From the NCBI GenBank assembly GCA_902465425.1, contig CABQNA010000040.1, forward strand, positions 1 to 10,231: 10,231 nt of DNA, in the 5' to 3' direction. Below, one piece after another: positions 1-6,532 of the stretch. The translations under genes and the position numbers were made by a program. The DNA is from an uncultured Collinsella sp. Lineage in GTDB: Bacteria > Actinomycetota > Coriobacteriia > Coriobacteriales > Coriobacteriaceae. The notes beneath the pieces were generated by a model. That model made no database searches. It was given only the letters and a program-made list of their open reading frames with translations, and had not been told where the DNA came from. Each line of letters begins with the position of its first letter. Positions within the stretch are counted from its first letter, which is position 1.

Positions 1-1
1 G

Positions 2-2788
2 CAGACGATGAATCTGCCCAAGACCGGTTTTCCCATGCGTGCCGGTCTTTCCAAGTCCGAGCCCAAGCGACTCAAGGACTGGCAGGACAACAAGGTCTAC
101 GAGCAGGTTCTGAAGAAGAACGAGGGTCACAAGAAGTTCGTGCTGCACGACGGTCCTCCGTACGCCAACGGTCCGATCCACATCGGCCATGCCATGAACA
201 AGATCTCCAAGGACATGATCAACCGCTACTGGATGATGCAGGGCTATGAGGTTCCCTATGTCCCCGGTTGGGACTGCCATGGTCAGCCGATCGAGCATAA
301 GGTCGAGGAGAAGCTCGGCACCGAGAAGTTCAACCAGACCCCCACGGCCAAGATCCGTGAGCTCTGCAACGAGTTCGCTGTCGAGAACATCGAGCTTCAG
401 AAGGCCGGCTTCCGCCGTCTGGGCGTGCTCGGCGACTGGGACAACCCCTATCTGACGCTCTATCACCAGCACGATGCCGCCGACATCGAGGTCTTCAAGG
501 CCATGTTCGATAAGAGCATGATTTATCGCGGCCACAAGCCGGTTCACTGGTGCAAGCACTGCCACACCGCGCTGGCCGAGGCCGAGATCGAGTACTCCGA
601 CGAGACGAGCCCCTCCATCTTTGTGCGCTTTGAGATGACCACCAAGCCCGCCGGCCTCGAGAACTTCGACGGCCCGGTCGACTTTATCATCTGGACGACC
701 ACGCCGTGGACCATCCCCTCCGACCAGGCCGTTTCCCTTAAGCCCGGTGCCGCCTACGTCGCCGTTGAGCACGATGGTCGTGCCGAGGTCATGCTCGAGG
801 ATCTGGCTCCCAAGTGCTGCGAGGAGTTTGGCTGGGAGTACACCCCGGTTATGGTCGACGGCAAGCCCTACGTGGTTCCCGCCGAGACCTTCCACCACAT
901 CCACTACAAGCAGCCGATATTTGACGGTGTCGAGGGCGTGGCGCTGCTGGCCGATTACGTCGGTGTCGATGACGGCACCGGTATCGTCCACAACTCGCCC
1001 GGCCACGGCGTCGACGACTACTTCGCCTGCCTCAAGGAGGGCATCACCGACATCTGCATGCCGGTCGATGACGACGGCAAGTTCTACACCGGTGAGGAGT
1101 TCGGCACCGGTGGCCCCTTCAGCGGCATGGATACCGATGAGGCCAATCCGCACATCATTGAGTTCCTGCGCGAGCGCGGCACCCTGGTTCTCGAGAAGAA
1201 GATCACGCACAGCTATCCGCACTGCTGGCGCTGCAAGCACCCGGTGCTCTTCCGTGCTACCGACCAGTGGTTTGTCTCGATGGACAAGACTGGTTTGCGC
1301 GAGCAGGCTGGCAAAGAGGTCCGCGAGAACGTCAAGTGGTATCCTGCCCACGCGGCAAACCGCATCGGCGCCATGGTCGAGCAGCGTCCCGACTGGTGCA
1401 TCAGCCGTCAGCGCAACTGGGGCGTGCCTATCCCGAGCTACACTTGCGCCGACTGCGGCGAGAAGGTTATGAACGACGCCACGCTCGACGCCGTCATCAA
1501 GCTCTTCCACGAGAAGGGCTCCGACGCCTGGTTCACCGACGCTCCCGAGAGCTACCTGGGCGAGGCCTGCGTCTGCCCCAAGTGCGGCGGCCATCACCTC
1601 AAGGCCGATAAGGACATCCTCGACGTGTGGTGGGATTCCGGCGTCTCCTGGAAGGCCGTCTGCGAGTACCGTCCCGAGCTGGAGTATCCGGCGGACGTGT
1701 ATCTCGAGGGCTCCGACCAGCACCGCGGTTGGTTCCAGAGCTCGTTGCTCACCTCGGTGGGTGCCAACGGCCACGCTCCGTACAAGGCGGTCGTCTCGCA
1801 GGGCTTCACCCTCGACGGCCAGGGTCGAAAGATGTCCAAGTCGCTCGGCAACGTCATCGACCCCAATAAGGTCTGCGACGAGATGGGCGCCGACATCATC
1901 CGTCTGTGGGTTGCATCTGTCGATACCAGCTCCGACGTGTCCATCGACCACGAGATTCTTGCTCGTACGTCCGATGCCTACCGTCGTTTCCGCAACACGC
2001 TGCGCTTCCTGCTCTCCGAGCTCGAGGGTCAGTTTGAGCCCGAGACCGACGGCGTCGCCTTTGCCGACCTGCTGCCGCTCGACAAGCTCATGGTTGCCCG
2101 TCTGACCCAGGTTCAGGCCGAGGTCGACGATGCCTACGCCAGCTACGAGTTCCCGCGCGCCTACCGTGCGCTCTACGACTTCGTGGTTACCGAGCTCTCC
2201 AACGTGTATCTCGACGCCCTGAAGGACCGTCTGTACTGTGAGAAGCCCGGCTCGCTCGAGCGCCGCAGCGCCCAGACCGTGCTGGCCGAGCTCTTCTCGA
2301 TGCTCATGCGCGACCTTCAGCCGATCCTGTCCTACACGGTCGACGAGGCCATGGCCTATGCGCCCGCCGGCTGCGTCGATCACCAGAAGTACGCCGCGCT
2401 GCTCGATTGGTACAAGTCGCCCATCACGTTCGACGAGGCCAATGAGTTTGAGGGCGTGCTCGAGGCTTCACTCGAGCTCCGTAGCGCCGTGACCAAGGCC
2501 CTTGAGGATGCCCGCTCCGCCGGTACCTTCACCAAGAGCCAGCAGGTCCGCGTCAAGGCGGTCGTTCCCGCCGAGATGTACGCGCTGCTGACCGGTGATA
2601 AGGCCGTCGACCTGGCCGAGTTCTACATCGTTTCCGATGTTGAGCTGACCCAGGGCGAGGAACTCTCCGTTGCCATCGAGGCAGCCGAGGGCGAGTGCTG
2701 CGATCGTTGCTGGAACTACCGCACCACCGTCGGCGAGTACAACGGCCACGCGTATATCTGCAAGCGCTGCGCAGAGGCGCTGAACTAG
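2..2788 (+). CDS. ileS: Isoleucyl-tRNA synthetase (5' end probably cut by the window edge)
   Basis: This class I aminoacyl-tRNA synthetase charges tRNA-Ile with isoleucine in the cytoplasm. Counting from the ATG at 8, the HIGH signature is at residues 58-61 and KMSKS at 608-612. The CP1 editing-domain motif WTTTPWTIPS starts at 229, and WCISRQRNWGVPIP lies mid-protein. A C-terminal zinc finger uses C898, C901, C918 and C921. A Cys-rich insert with CADCG and CPKCG, seen in some bacterial IleS and absent from E. coli IleS, follows the WCISRQR motif. The length of about 926 residues fits the family. The ATG at 8 is probably internal: E. coli and B. subtilis IleS carry about 7-8 residues before the matching NLPKTGFPMR segment, and the codons at 2-7 (Gln-Thr) are open and in frame. 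I therefore call it 5'-partial. Codon use is strongly biased, as expected for a highly expressed gene. Identity is certain; only the start is open. Confidence 0.97.
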   Translation, partial: QTMNLPKTGFPMRAGLSKSEPKRLKDWQDNKVYEQVLKKNEGHKKFVLHDGPPYANGPIHIGHAMNKISKDMINRYWMMQGYEVPYVPGWDCHGQPIEHKVEEKLGTEKFNQTPTAKIRELCNEFAVENIELQKAGFRRLGVLGDWDNPYLTLYHQHDAADIEVFKAMFDKSMIYRGHKPVHWCKHCHTALAEAEIEYSDETSPSIFVRFEMTTKPAGLENFDGPVDFIIWTTTPWTIPSDQAVSLKPGAAYVAVEHDGRAEVMLEDLAPKCCEEFGWEYTPVMVDGKPYVVPAETFHHIHYKQPIFDGVEGVALLADYVGVDDGTGIVHNSPGHGVDDYFACLKEGITDICMPVDDDGKFYTGEEFGTGGPFSGMDTDEANPHIIEFLRERGTLVLEKKITHSYPHCWRCKHPVLFRATDQWFVSMDKTGLREQAGKEVRENVKWYPAHAANRIGAMVEQRPDWCISRQRNWGVPIPSYTCADCGEKVMNDATLDAVIKLFHEKGSDAWFTDAPESYLGEACVCPKCGGHHLKADKDILDVWWDSGVSWKAVCEYRPELEYPADVYLEGSDQHRGWFQSSLLTSVGANGHAPYKAVVSQGFTLDGQGRKMSKSLGNVIDPNKVCDEMGADIIRLWVASVDTSSDVSIDHEILARTSDAYRRFRNTLRFLLSELEGQFEPETDGVAFADLLPLDKLMVARLTQVQAEVDDAYASYEFPRAYRALYDFVVTELSNVYLDALKDRLYCEKPGSLERRSAQTVLAELFSMLMRDLQPILSYTVDEAMAYAPAGCVDHQKYAALLDWYKSPITFDEANEFEGVLEASLELRSAVTKALEDARSAGTFTKSQQVRVKAVVPAEMYALLTGDKAVDLAEFYIVSDVELTQGEELSVAIEAAEGECCDRCWNYRTTVGEYNGHAYICKRCAEALN

Positions 2789-2841
2789 TCGTTGGGGACG
2801 TTCTTAAATGACTGGTCAAACAAGAACGTCCCCAATGACTA
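2786..2841. repeat. Long near-perfect inverted repeat with GGGGACGTTCTT core
   Basis: The left arm is 2786-2805 and the right arm 2822-2841. All 20 positions pair except 2791/2836, which is a G-T wobble. The loop is 16 bases and itself holds the interrupted palindrome TGAC-TG-GTCA (2809-2818). The left arm starts on the T of the ileS TAG stop codon. No T-tract follows the right arm, so it is not a standard terminator, and a separate terminator lies just downstream. It resembles REP-like or palindromic intergenic elements; the element type is inferred. Confidence 0.8.
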
Positions 2842-2855
2842 CCTGTGTCACATCC

Positions 2856-2894
2856 AAGCGGCATTCTGTTTTTCGGAATGCCGCTTTCGTTTTT
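2856..2894 (+). terminator. Intrinsic terminator after ileS
   Basis: A perfect 11-bp stem pairs AAGCGGCATTC (2856-2866) with GAATGCCGCTT (2876-2886) across a 9-base loop. It is followed by the T-rich tail TCGTTTTT (2887-2894). Its position 68 bases after the ileS stop, on the same strand, fits termination of the ileS transcript. Confidence 0.88.
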
Positions 2895-3006
2895 AGCTGG
2901 TTATTTCGCTTGCGTTGGTGGATATGTCGTGCGCTCTGCTTGTGGCAATATAAGATGGTTAATTGCGTTAAACGGAATTCGATGTTCTTGAGGGTAGGGG
3001 ATTTCT
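2895..3006 (+). other. Leader region upstream of lspA, no clear promoter
   Basis: This stretch between the ileS terminator and lspA must hold the lspA-rluD promoter if the terminator is efficient. It is more AT-rich than its surroundings. A possible -10 box TATAAG sits at 2949-2954, but I find no convincing -35 at 16-18 bases upstream (GTCGTG at best). I see no gene or strong secondary structure here. Confidence 0.3.
2996..3000 (+). promoter_or_regulatory. Ribosome binding site for lspA
   Basis: AGGGG lies six bases before a TTG codon at 3007. The alternative ATG at 3025 has only a GGGG two bases upstream, which is too close. The spacing therefore favours the TTG start. Confidence 0.55.
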
Positions 3007-3606
3007 TTGGGTCGCACTGGGGATATGACGCCGCCTTTGCGTTGGCGGTTGGGTGTTGCTGGTGGGGTGGCGCTCGTTGTGCTGCTTGTTGACCAGCTGA
3101 CCAAGCTTGCGGTTCGTGCCGTGGGCGATGCTCTGCATGTGACTGTTATCCCCGGTGTCATCGACTTTATGTTTGTCCGCAATATCGGTGCTGCCTTTAG
3201 TATGGGCGAGGGGCATGGCATCGCGTTTGCCGTGCTGGCGTTGGCGGTCATTATCGCTATTGCCGTGTACCTCGTTCGTGCACCCCAGCTCGCCCATCTT
3301 GAGGTTGTGGGCATGGCGATGGTTGCGGGCGGTGCTATCGGCAACGCTATCGATCGTTTGGCCTTTGGCTTCGTGACCGATTTTATTGCCACCACCTTCG
3401 TCGACTTCCCCGTCTTTAATGTGGCCGATATCGGCATTACCTTGGGCGTCGTGCTTGCCCTCTTCGGTTACATGTTCTTGAGCCCCGCTGCCCGTGAGGT
3501 CGATGCGACCGCCGAGCTTAACGCCCGTGACGAGGCCCGCGCTAAGCGCAAGGCCCAGCAGCGTGGGGAGCGTGCCCGCAAGATTCGCGAAAGGAATGAG
3601 CGCTAA
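3007..3606 (+). CDS. lspA: Lipoprotein signal peptidase (signal peptidase II)
   Basis: This membrane aspartyl protease removes the signal peptide from prolipoproteins after lipidation. Family motifs appear in order: VDQLTK (28-33), RNIGAAFS (58-65), GGAIGNAIDRL (108-118), VTDF with catalytic D125, and FNVADIGITLG with catalytic D141. Four hydrophobic segments fit the expected four-helix topology (about 13-29, 70-90, 98-115 and 143-159). The start is TTG at 3007, chosen for its AGGGG site; ATG at 3025 would give a protein six residues shorter. The C-terminus is odd: after the last helix there are about 38 highly charged residues (162-199, rich in Arg, Lys and Glu), while typical LspA ends at about 160. 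The stop codon overlaps the next start (TAATG), so translation is probably coupled to the rluD-like gene, a common pairing in Gram-positives. Confidence 0.95.
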   Translation: MGRTGDMTPPLRWRLGVAGGVALVVLLVDQLTKLAVRAVGDALHVTVIPGVIDFMFVRNIGAAFSMGEGHGIAFAVLALAVIIAIAVYLVRAPQLAHLEVVGMAMVAGGAIGNAIDRLAFGFVTDFIATTFVDFPVFNVADIGITLGVVLALFGYMFLSPAAREVDATAELNARDEARAKRKAQQRGERARKIRERNER

Positions 3607-4619
3607 TGGCCGACATCCATATCCTTGTTGCCGACGATGCCGCTGGTCAGCGTCTTGACGCCTATCTGGGCTCCAATGACGGCTGCCCTACGCGCTCTTC
3701 CTGCGCGCATCTGATTGAGGGCGGTGCCGTATGTGTCAATGGCGAGACCTGTCTGTCTAAAAAGTACGCCGTGCGAGCCGGCGACCGTATTTCGGTCGAT
3801 TTGCCCGAGCCGCACGATCCCACCGATGTGATTCCCGAGGCCATCCCGCTCGACATTCGCTATGAGGACGACTATCTCATTGTGCTCTCCAAGCAGCGTG
3901 GCCTGGTGTGCCATCCTGCGCATGGTCATGAGAGCGGCACGCTCGCGAATGCCCTGGTCTATCATTGCGGTATCGACCATCTGGGTACCGTGCAGGGCGA
4001 GGATCGCCCCGGTATCGTGCATCGTTTAGATCGCGATACCTCGGGTCTCATGCTTGCGGCAAAGGACGACGACACGCAGCGCGCGCTTCAAAATCTCATT
4101 CGCACGCGCACGCTCGATCGTCGCTATATCACGCTCGTTCACGGTCACATCGCCATGGACGAGGGCACCATTAACACCGGCATTGCCCGCTCTACGCGTG
4201 ACCGTGTCAAGATGGCGGTTTCGGATGATCCTTTCGCGCGTCAGGCCATTACGACCTTTAAGGTCCTTGAGCGCTTTGATTCCACGCGTTTTGATGACGG
4301 CTATACGCTCGTCGAGTGCCACCTGTTTACGGGCCGCACACATCAGATTCGCGTGCATATGCGCCATATCAACCATGCCTGCGTGGGCGATCCGCTCTAC
4401 GGCAAGTGCGATGCACGCGCCGATCAGGGTCTGACCAGGCAATTCCTTCATTCCTGGCGCGTCGCATTCGACCATCCCGTGACGGGGGAGCGTATTGAGT
4501 GCCGCGATGAGCTGCCGTGGGATCTTGCCGCGGTTCTCGACGACCTGGCTCCTCGCTCACTCGGTCGTACTGCCGCTGGCGACGAAATCGTTCCGCAGCT
4601 CGGTCTTCTCGAAGTCTAG
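3606..4619 (+). CDS. rluD: RluA/RluD-family ribosomal large subunit pseudouridine synthase
   Basis: The enzyme isomerises specific uridines in 23S rRNA to pseudouridine. It has an N-terminal S4 RNA-binding domain (about 14-68, with RLDAYL and GGAVCVNG) and then the catalytic domain. The RluA-family active-site motif HRLDRDTSGL is present with catalytic D142, as are VCHPAHG (101-107) and the late motif GRTHQIRVHM. The length of 337 residues is typical. The ATG uses the last A of the lspA stop; the AAAGG at 3590-3594 is 11 bases away, rather far, so translational coupling may matter. The family is certain. Which uridines are modified (RluD type 1911/1915/1917 or another) cannot be read from sequence, so the symbol is given for the subfamily. 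No terminator follows. Confidence 0.92.
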   Translation: MADIHILVADDAAGQRLDAYLGSNDGCPTRSSCAHLIEGGAVCVNGETCLSKKYAVRAGDRISVDLPEPHDPTDVIPEAIPLDIRYEDDYLIVLSKQRGLVCHPAHGHESGTLANALVYHCGIDHLGTVQGEDRPGIVHRLDRDTSGLMLAAKDDDTQRALQNLIRTRTLDRRYITLVHGHIAMDEGTINTGIARSTRDRVKMAVSDDPFARQAITTFKVLERFDSTRFDDGYTLVECHLFTGRTHQIRVHMRHINHACVGDPLYGKCDARADQGLTRQFLHSWRVAFDHPVTGERIECRDELPWDLAAVLDDLAPRSLGRTAAGDEIVPQLGLLEV

Positions 4620-4637
4620 CCAGTATTAGGTGGTTTC

Positions 4638-4668
4638 TTGAACTCGATTAGCCTGCGGTAAGATATAC
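4638..4668 (+). promoter_or_regulatory. Candidate sigma-A promoter for the glycosyltransferase gene
   Basis: A -35-like TTGAAC (4638-4643) precedes an AT-rich TAAGATATAC (4659-4668) that could hold the -10. TAAGAT gives a 15-base spacer, AGATAT 17 and GATATA 18. None is a perfect -10. The 8-bp palindrome TTACGTAA (4675-4682) lies just downstream, near the expected transcription start. Without experimental start mapping this is a moderate call. Confidence 0.4.
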
Positions 4669-4701
4669 GGTTGTTTACGTAACGCGTTCTCGGGAGCCTG
4701 C

Positions 4702-5997
4702 ATGCTCGCCTTTTTACAAACCAACACACCCATTGTGATCTTCAACCAGATTGTCGTCACGCTGCTCACGGTCTGCTTTCTGTACCAGGTGGTCTTCTTT
4801 GTCATTGGCGCTCTTCGTGGCGAGGTCGCGCCTCCTAAGGCCAAAAAACTCCATCGCTATGCTTTCTTTATCGCGGCGCATAATGAGGAGGCCGTGATTG
4901 CCAACCTCGTTCGCTCCATCAAGGACCAGGATTATCCGTCCGAGCTTATCGAGGTCTTCGTGGTCGCTGATGCCTGCACCGACAACACGGCGCAGCTCGC
5001 GCGCGAGGCGGGCGCCATCGTTTATGAGCGCAACGACCTGGCCCGCAAGGGTAAGAGCTGGGTCATGGACTTTGGTTTTGACCGCATCCTTAACGAGTAT
5101 CCCGACACGTTTGAGGGCTACTTTATTTTCGATGCTGATAACGTCATATCCCGCGATTACGTGTCCAAGATGAACGATGCCTTTGACCAGGGATTCCATG
5201 TGGTCACGAGCTATCGCAACTCCAAGAACTTTGGCAGCTCGTGGATCTCGGCAGCTAATGCTACCTGGTATTTGCGCGAGGCGCGCTTTCTCAACAACGC
5301 GCGCAATATCTGCAAGACTTCTTGCGCTGTCTCGGGTTCGGGCTACCTCATCTCCGCCAGTGTTATCGAGGGCATGCACGGCTGGCAGTTCCACACGCTG
5401 ACCGAGGATATTCAGTTCACCACGTTCTGCGCCATTCACGGCATTCGCATTGGCTATGCGCCGGCGGAGTTCTTTGACGAACAGCCCGTGACGTTCAAGG
5501 CATCCTGGAAACAGCGCATGCGCTGGACCAAGGGCTTCTACCAGGTCTTTTTTACCTATGGCAAGCATCTTGTCAAATCGACGTTCCGCTATCATCGCTT
5601 TGCCGCCTACGACATGTTTATGACTATCGCTCCGGGCATGCTGCTGTCCCTGATCTCCATGCTCGCCAACGCGACCTTCCTCATCGTGGGCGGGCTCTCG
5701 CACGGCTTCTTGGCTACCGAAGTCGAGATGCAGGCGTGCGCCGCTTCGCTCATTATGACCTTCGCCATGATGTATCTGACTTTCTTTATCCTGGCGCTGC
5801 TCACGACTATCTTTGAGTACAAGCACATTCACTGCGCGCAAAAGTGGCGTCTGGTGACTAACCTGTTTACCTTCCCGATCTTTATGTTCAGCTATATCCC
5901 CATCACGGTGGCCGCGCTGTTCCTGAAGGTCGACTGGGTCCCGACGCAGCACGCCGTCAGCGTTACCCTTGACGAGGTCATGCAAGGCGCCAAATAA
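4702..5997 (+). CDS. Membrane-bound family 2 glycosyltransferase (BcsA/NodC-like architecture)
   Basis: This inverting GT-A glycosyltransferase probably uses a UDP- or other NDP-sugar and acts at the inner face of the membrane. After an N-terminal membrane segment (about 10-38) comes the catalytic domain: IAAHNEE (58-63), VVADACTDNT with D90 for nucleotide binding, the metal-binding DAD motif (144-146), TED (234-236, the likely catalytic Asp) and QRMRW (271-275, the QxxRW motif of processive synthases). Three membrane segments follow (about 303-331, 345-373 and 385-408). The start has GGGAG five bases upstream (4692-4696). The gene stands alone between a candidate promoter and a terminator, so neighbours give no hint of substrate. 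Relatives make cellulose, chitin oligomers, poly-N-acetylglucosamine or glycolipids; whether this enzyme makes a polymer is unknown. No cyclic-di-GMP PilZ domain is present. Confidence 0.88.
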   Translation: MLAFLQTNTPIVIFNQIVVTLLTVCFLYQVVFFVIGALRGEVAPPKAKKLHRYAFFIAAHNEEAVIANLVRSIKDQDYPSELIEVFVVADACTDNTAQLAREAGAIVYERNDLARKGKSWVMDFGFDRILNEYPDTFEGYFIFDADNVISRDYVSKMNDAFDQGFHVVTSYRNSKNFGSSWISAANATWYLREARFLNNARNICKTSCAVSGSGYLISASVIEGMHGWQFHTLTEDIQFTTFCAIHGIRIGYAPAEFFDEQPVTFKASWKQRMRWTKGFYQVFFTYGKHLVKSTFRYHRFAAYDMFMTIAPGMLLSLISMLANATFLIVGGLSHGFLATEVEMQACAASLIMTFAMMYLTFFILALLTTIFEYKHIHCAQKWRLVTNLFTFPIFMFSYIPITVAALFLKVDWVPTQHAVSVTLDEVMQGAK

Positions 5998-6005
5998 CCA
6001 CCACC

Positions 6006-6053
6006 AAAACCACCGCAAAGGGGACAGGCACCTTTGTGGTGGTTTTTGCTTTT
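6006..6053 (+). terminator. Strong intrinsic terminator with GGGGACAGGCACC tip
   Basis: AAAACCACCGCAAAGG (6006-6021) pairs with CCTTTGTGGTGGTTTT (6031-6046): 16 positions with a single G-T wobble (6015/6037). The loop is GGACAGGCA (6022-6030). A T-rich tail runs to 6053. The A-run on the left arm also makes it potentially bidirectional. It starts nine bases after the glycosyltransferase stop codon and so should end that transcript. Confidence 0.88.
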
Positions 6054-6067
6054 GAGCAGCTGCTCAA
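6052..6067. promoter_or_regulatory. Perfect 16-bp palindrome beside the ribosome binding site
   Basis: TTGAGCAGCTGCTCAA is identical to its reverse complement. Its last two bases are the first two of the Shine-Dalgarno AAGGAGG (6066-6072) of the A24 peptidase gene. It could be an operator for a dimeric regulator, or an RNA hairpin that hides the ribosome site. It could also be chance. The function is inferred only. Confidence 0.35.
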
Positions 6068-6072
6068 GGAGG
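6066..6072 (+). promoter_or_regulatory. Ribosome binding site fixing the A24 peptidase start
   Basis: AAGGAGG is a near-perfect Shine-Dalgarno six bases before ATG 6079. It rules out the longer reading from 6034, which would start inside the terminator stem. Confidence 0.85.
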
Positions 6073-6078
6073 TTTTCG

Positions 6079-6501
6079 ATGATCTATATCCCGTTTTGGA
6101 TTTGCATCTTTGCCGGCGCGTGGATTGATGCCCGTGAGCGGCGGTTTCCCAATGAGCTTGCCGGCGCATGTGCCGTGGCGGCGTTAGCAGGCGTTTGGCT
6201 CGACAGGGGCGTTAACACTGCACTTGATCATGCCGGTCTTGCGGTCATCGTCTACCTTGCCCTTGTGCTTACTGAGTCGCTCTGGCGGCGCCTTCGTCAA
6301 GCCCCGGGGATTGGCATGGGGGACGCCAAAGCACTCTTCGCGCTTTGCACGCTCGACCCTATGGGTGGCATCGTGGCATTTGCCGTCGCACTCCTGGCCC
6401 TGGCCCTCTCCTGCCTCTTCACAAAATCGCGCTCCCTGCCATTGCTCCCGTTTTTAGTGCCGATTTTTGCCATAATCGAGGTCGTGGGCTGCACTCTGTA
6501 A
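6079..6501 (+). CDS. Minimal A24-family prepilin peptidase-like membrane protein
   Basis: The protein is a 140-residue integral membrane protein of the type IV prepilin peptidase (A24) class, which cleaves leader peptides of prepilin-like proteins at the cytoplasmic membrane face. Both aspartate motifs are visible: WIDARERRFPN with D17, P24 and N25, and GIGMGDAKALFAL with D82 in the GxGDxK box. The rest is hydrophobic, with about five membrane segments and a PLLPFLVP stretch near the end that resembles the family's C-terminal motif. It lacks the N-terminal methyltransferase domain and Cys motif of full-length PilD, as in CpaA/TadV-type peptidases. No pilin or secretion ATPase gene is in the window, so the substrate is unknown. 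The next gene starts 31 bases downstream, suggesting co-transcription. Confidence 0.8.
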   Translation: MIYIPFWICIFAGAWIDARERRFPNELAGACAVAALAGVWLDRGVNTALDHAGLAVIVYLALVLTESLWRRLRQAPGIGMGDAKALFALCTLDPMGGIVAFAVALLALALSCLFTKSRSLPLLPFLVPIFAIIEVVGCTL

Positions 6502-6520
6502 CCGATTGCGCATCGTTCTT

Positions 6521-6526
6521 AAGGAG
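6521..6526 (+). promoter_or_regulatory. Ribosome binding site fixing the dGTPase-like start
   Basis: AAGGAG lies six bases before ATG 6533. The in-frame TTG at 6506, nine codons earlier, would put this site inside the gene and has no good site of its own. Confidence 0.82.
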
Positions 6527-6532
6527 CATGCC

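Noticed and set aside
747..1472. A 241-codon + strand frame inside ileS
   Set aside because: Out-of-frame shadow with Ser/Arg/Pro-rich low-complexity translation; IleS motifs are in the other frame throughout.
2808..3092. A 94-codon open frame across the ileS-lspA gap
   Set aside because: It starts within the loop of the inverted repeat, crosses the terminator and ends inside lspA. It has no ribosome site and an unusual Trp/Cys-rich composition.
5969..5997. TTGACG near the end of the glycosyltransferase gene as a -35 for the A24 gene
   Set aside because: The bases at a 16-18 spacing (AAATAA region) match a -10 poorly, and the transcript would have to pass the strong terminator at 6006-6053.
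4714..6018. A 434-codon open frame on the - strand opposite the glycosyltransferase
   Set aside because: It is a shadow of the GC-rich codon pattern. The predicted protein has no recognisable domain, while the + strand frame has full glycosyltransferase motifs, and it would run through the terminator.
6034..6078. Longer N-terminus for the A24 gene
   Set aside because: It would begin in the terminator stem and read through the palindrome and the Shine-Dalgarno; ATG 6079 is ideally spaced from AAGGAGG.
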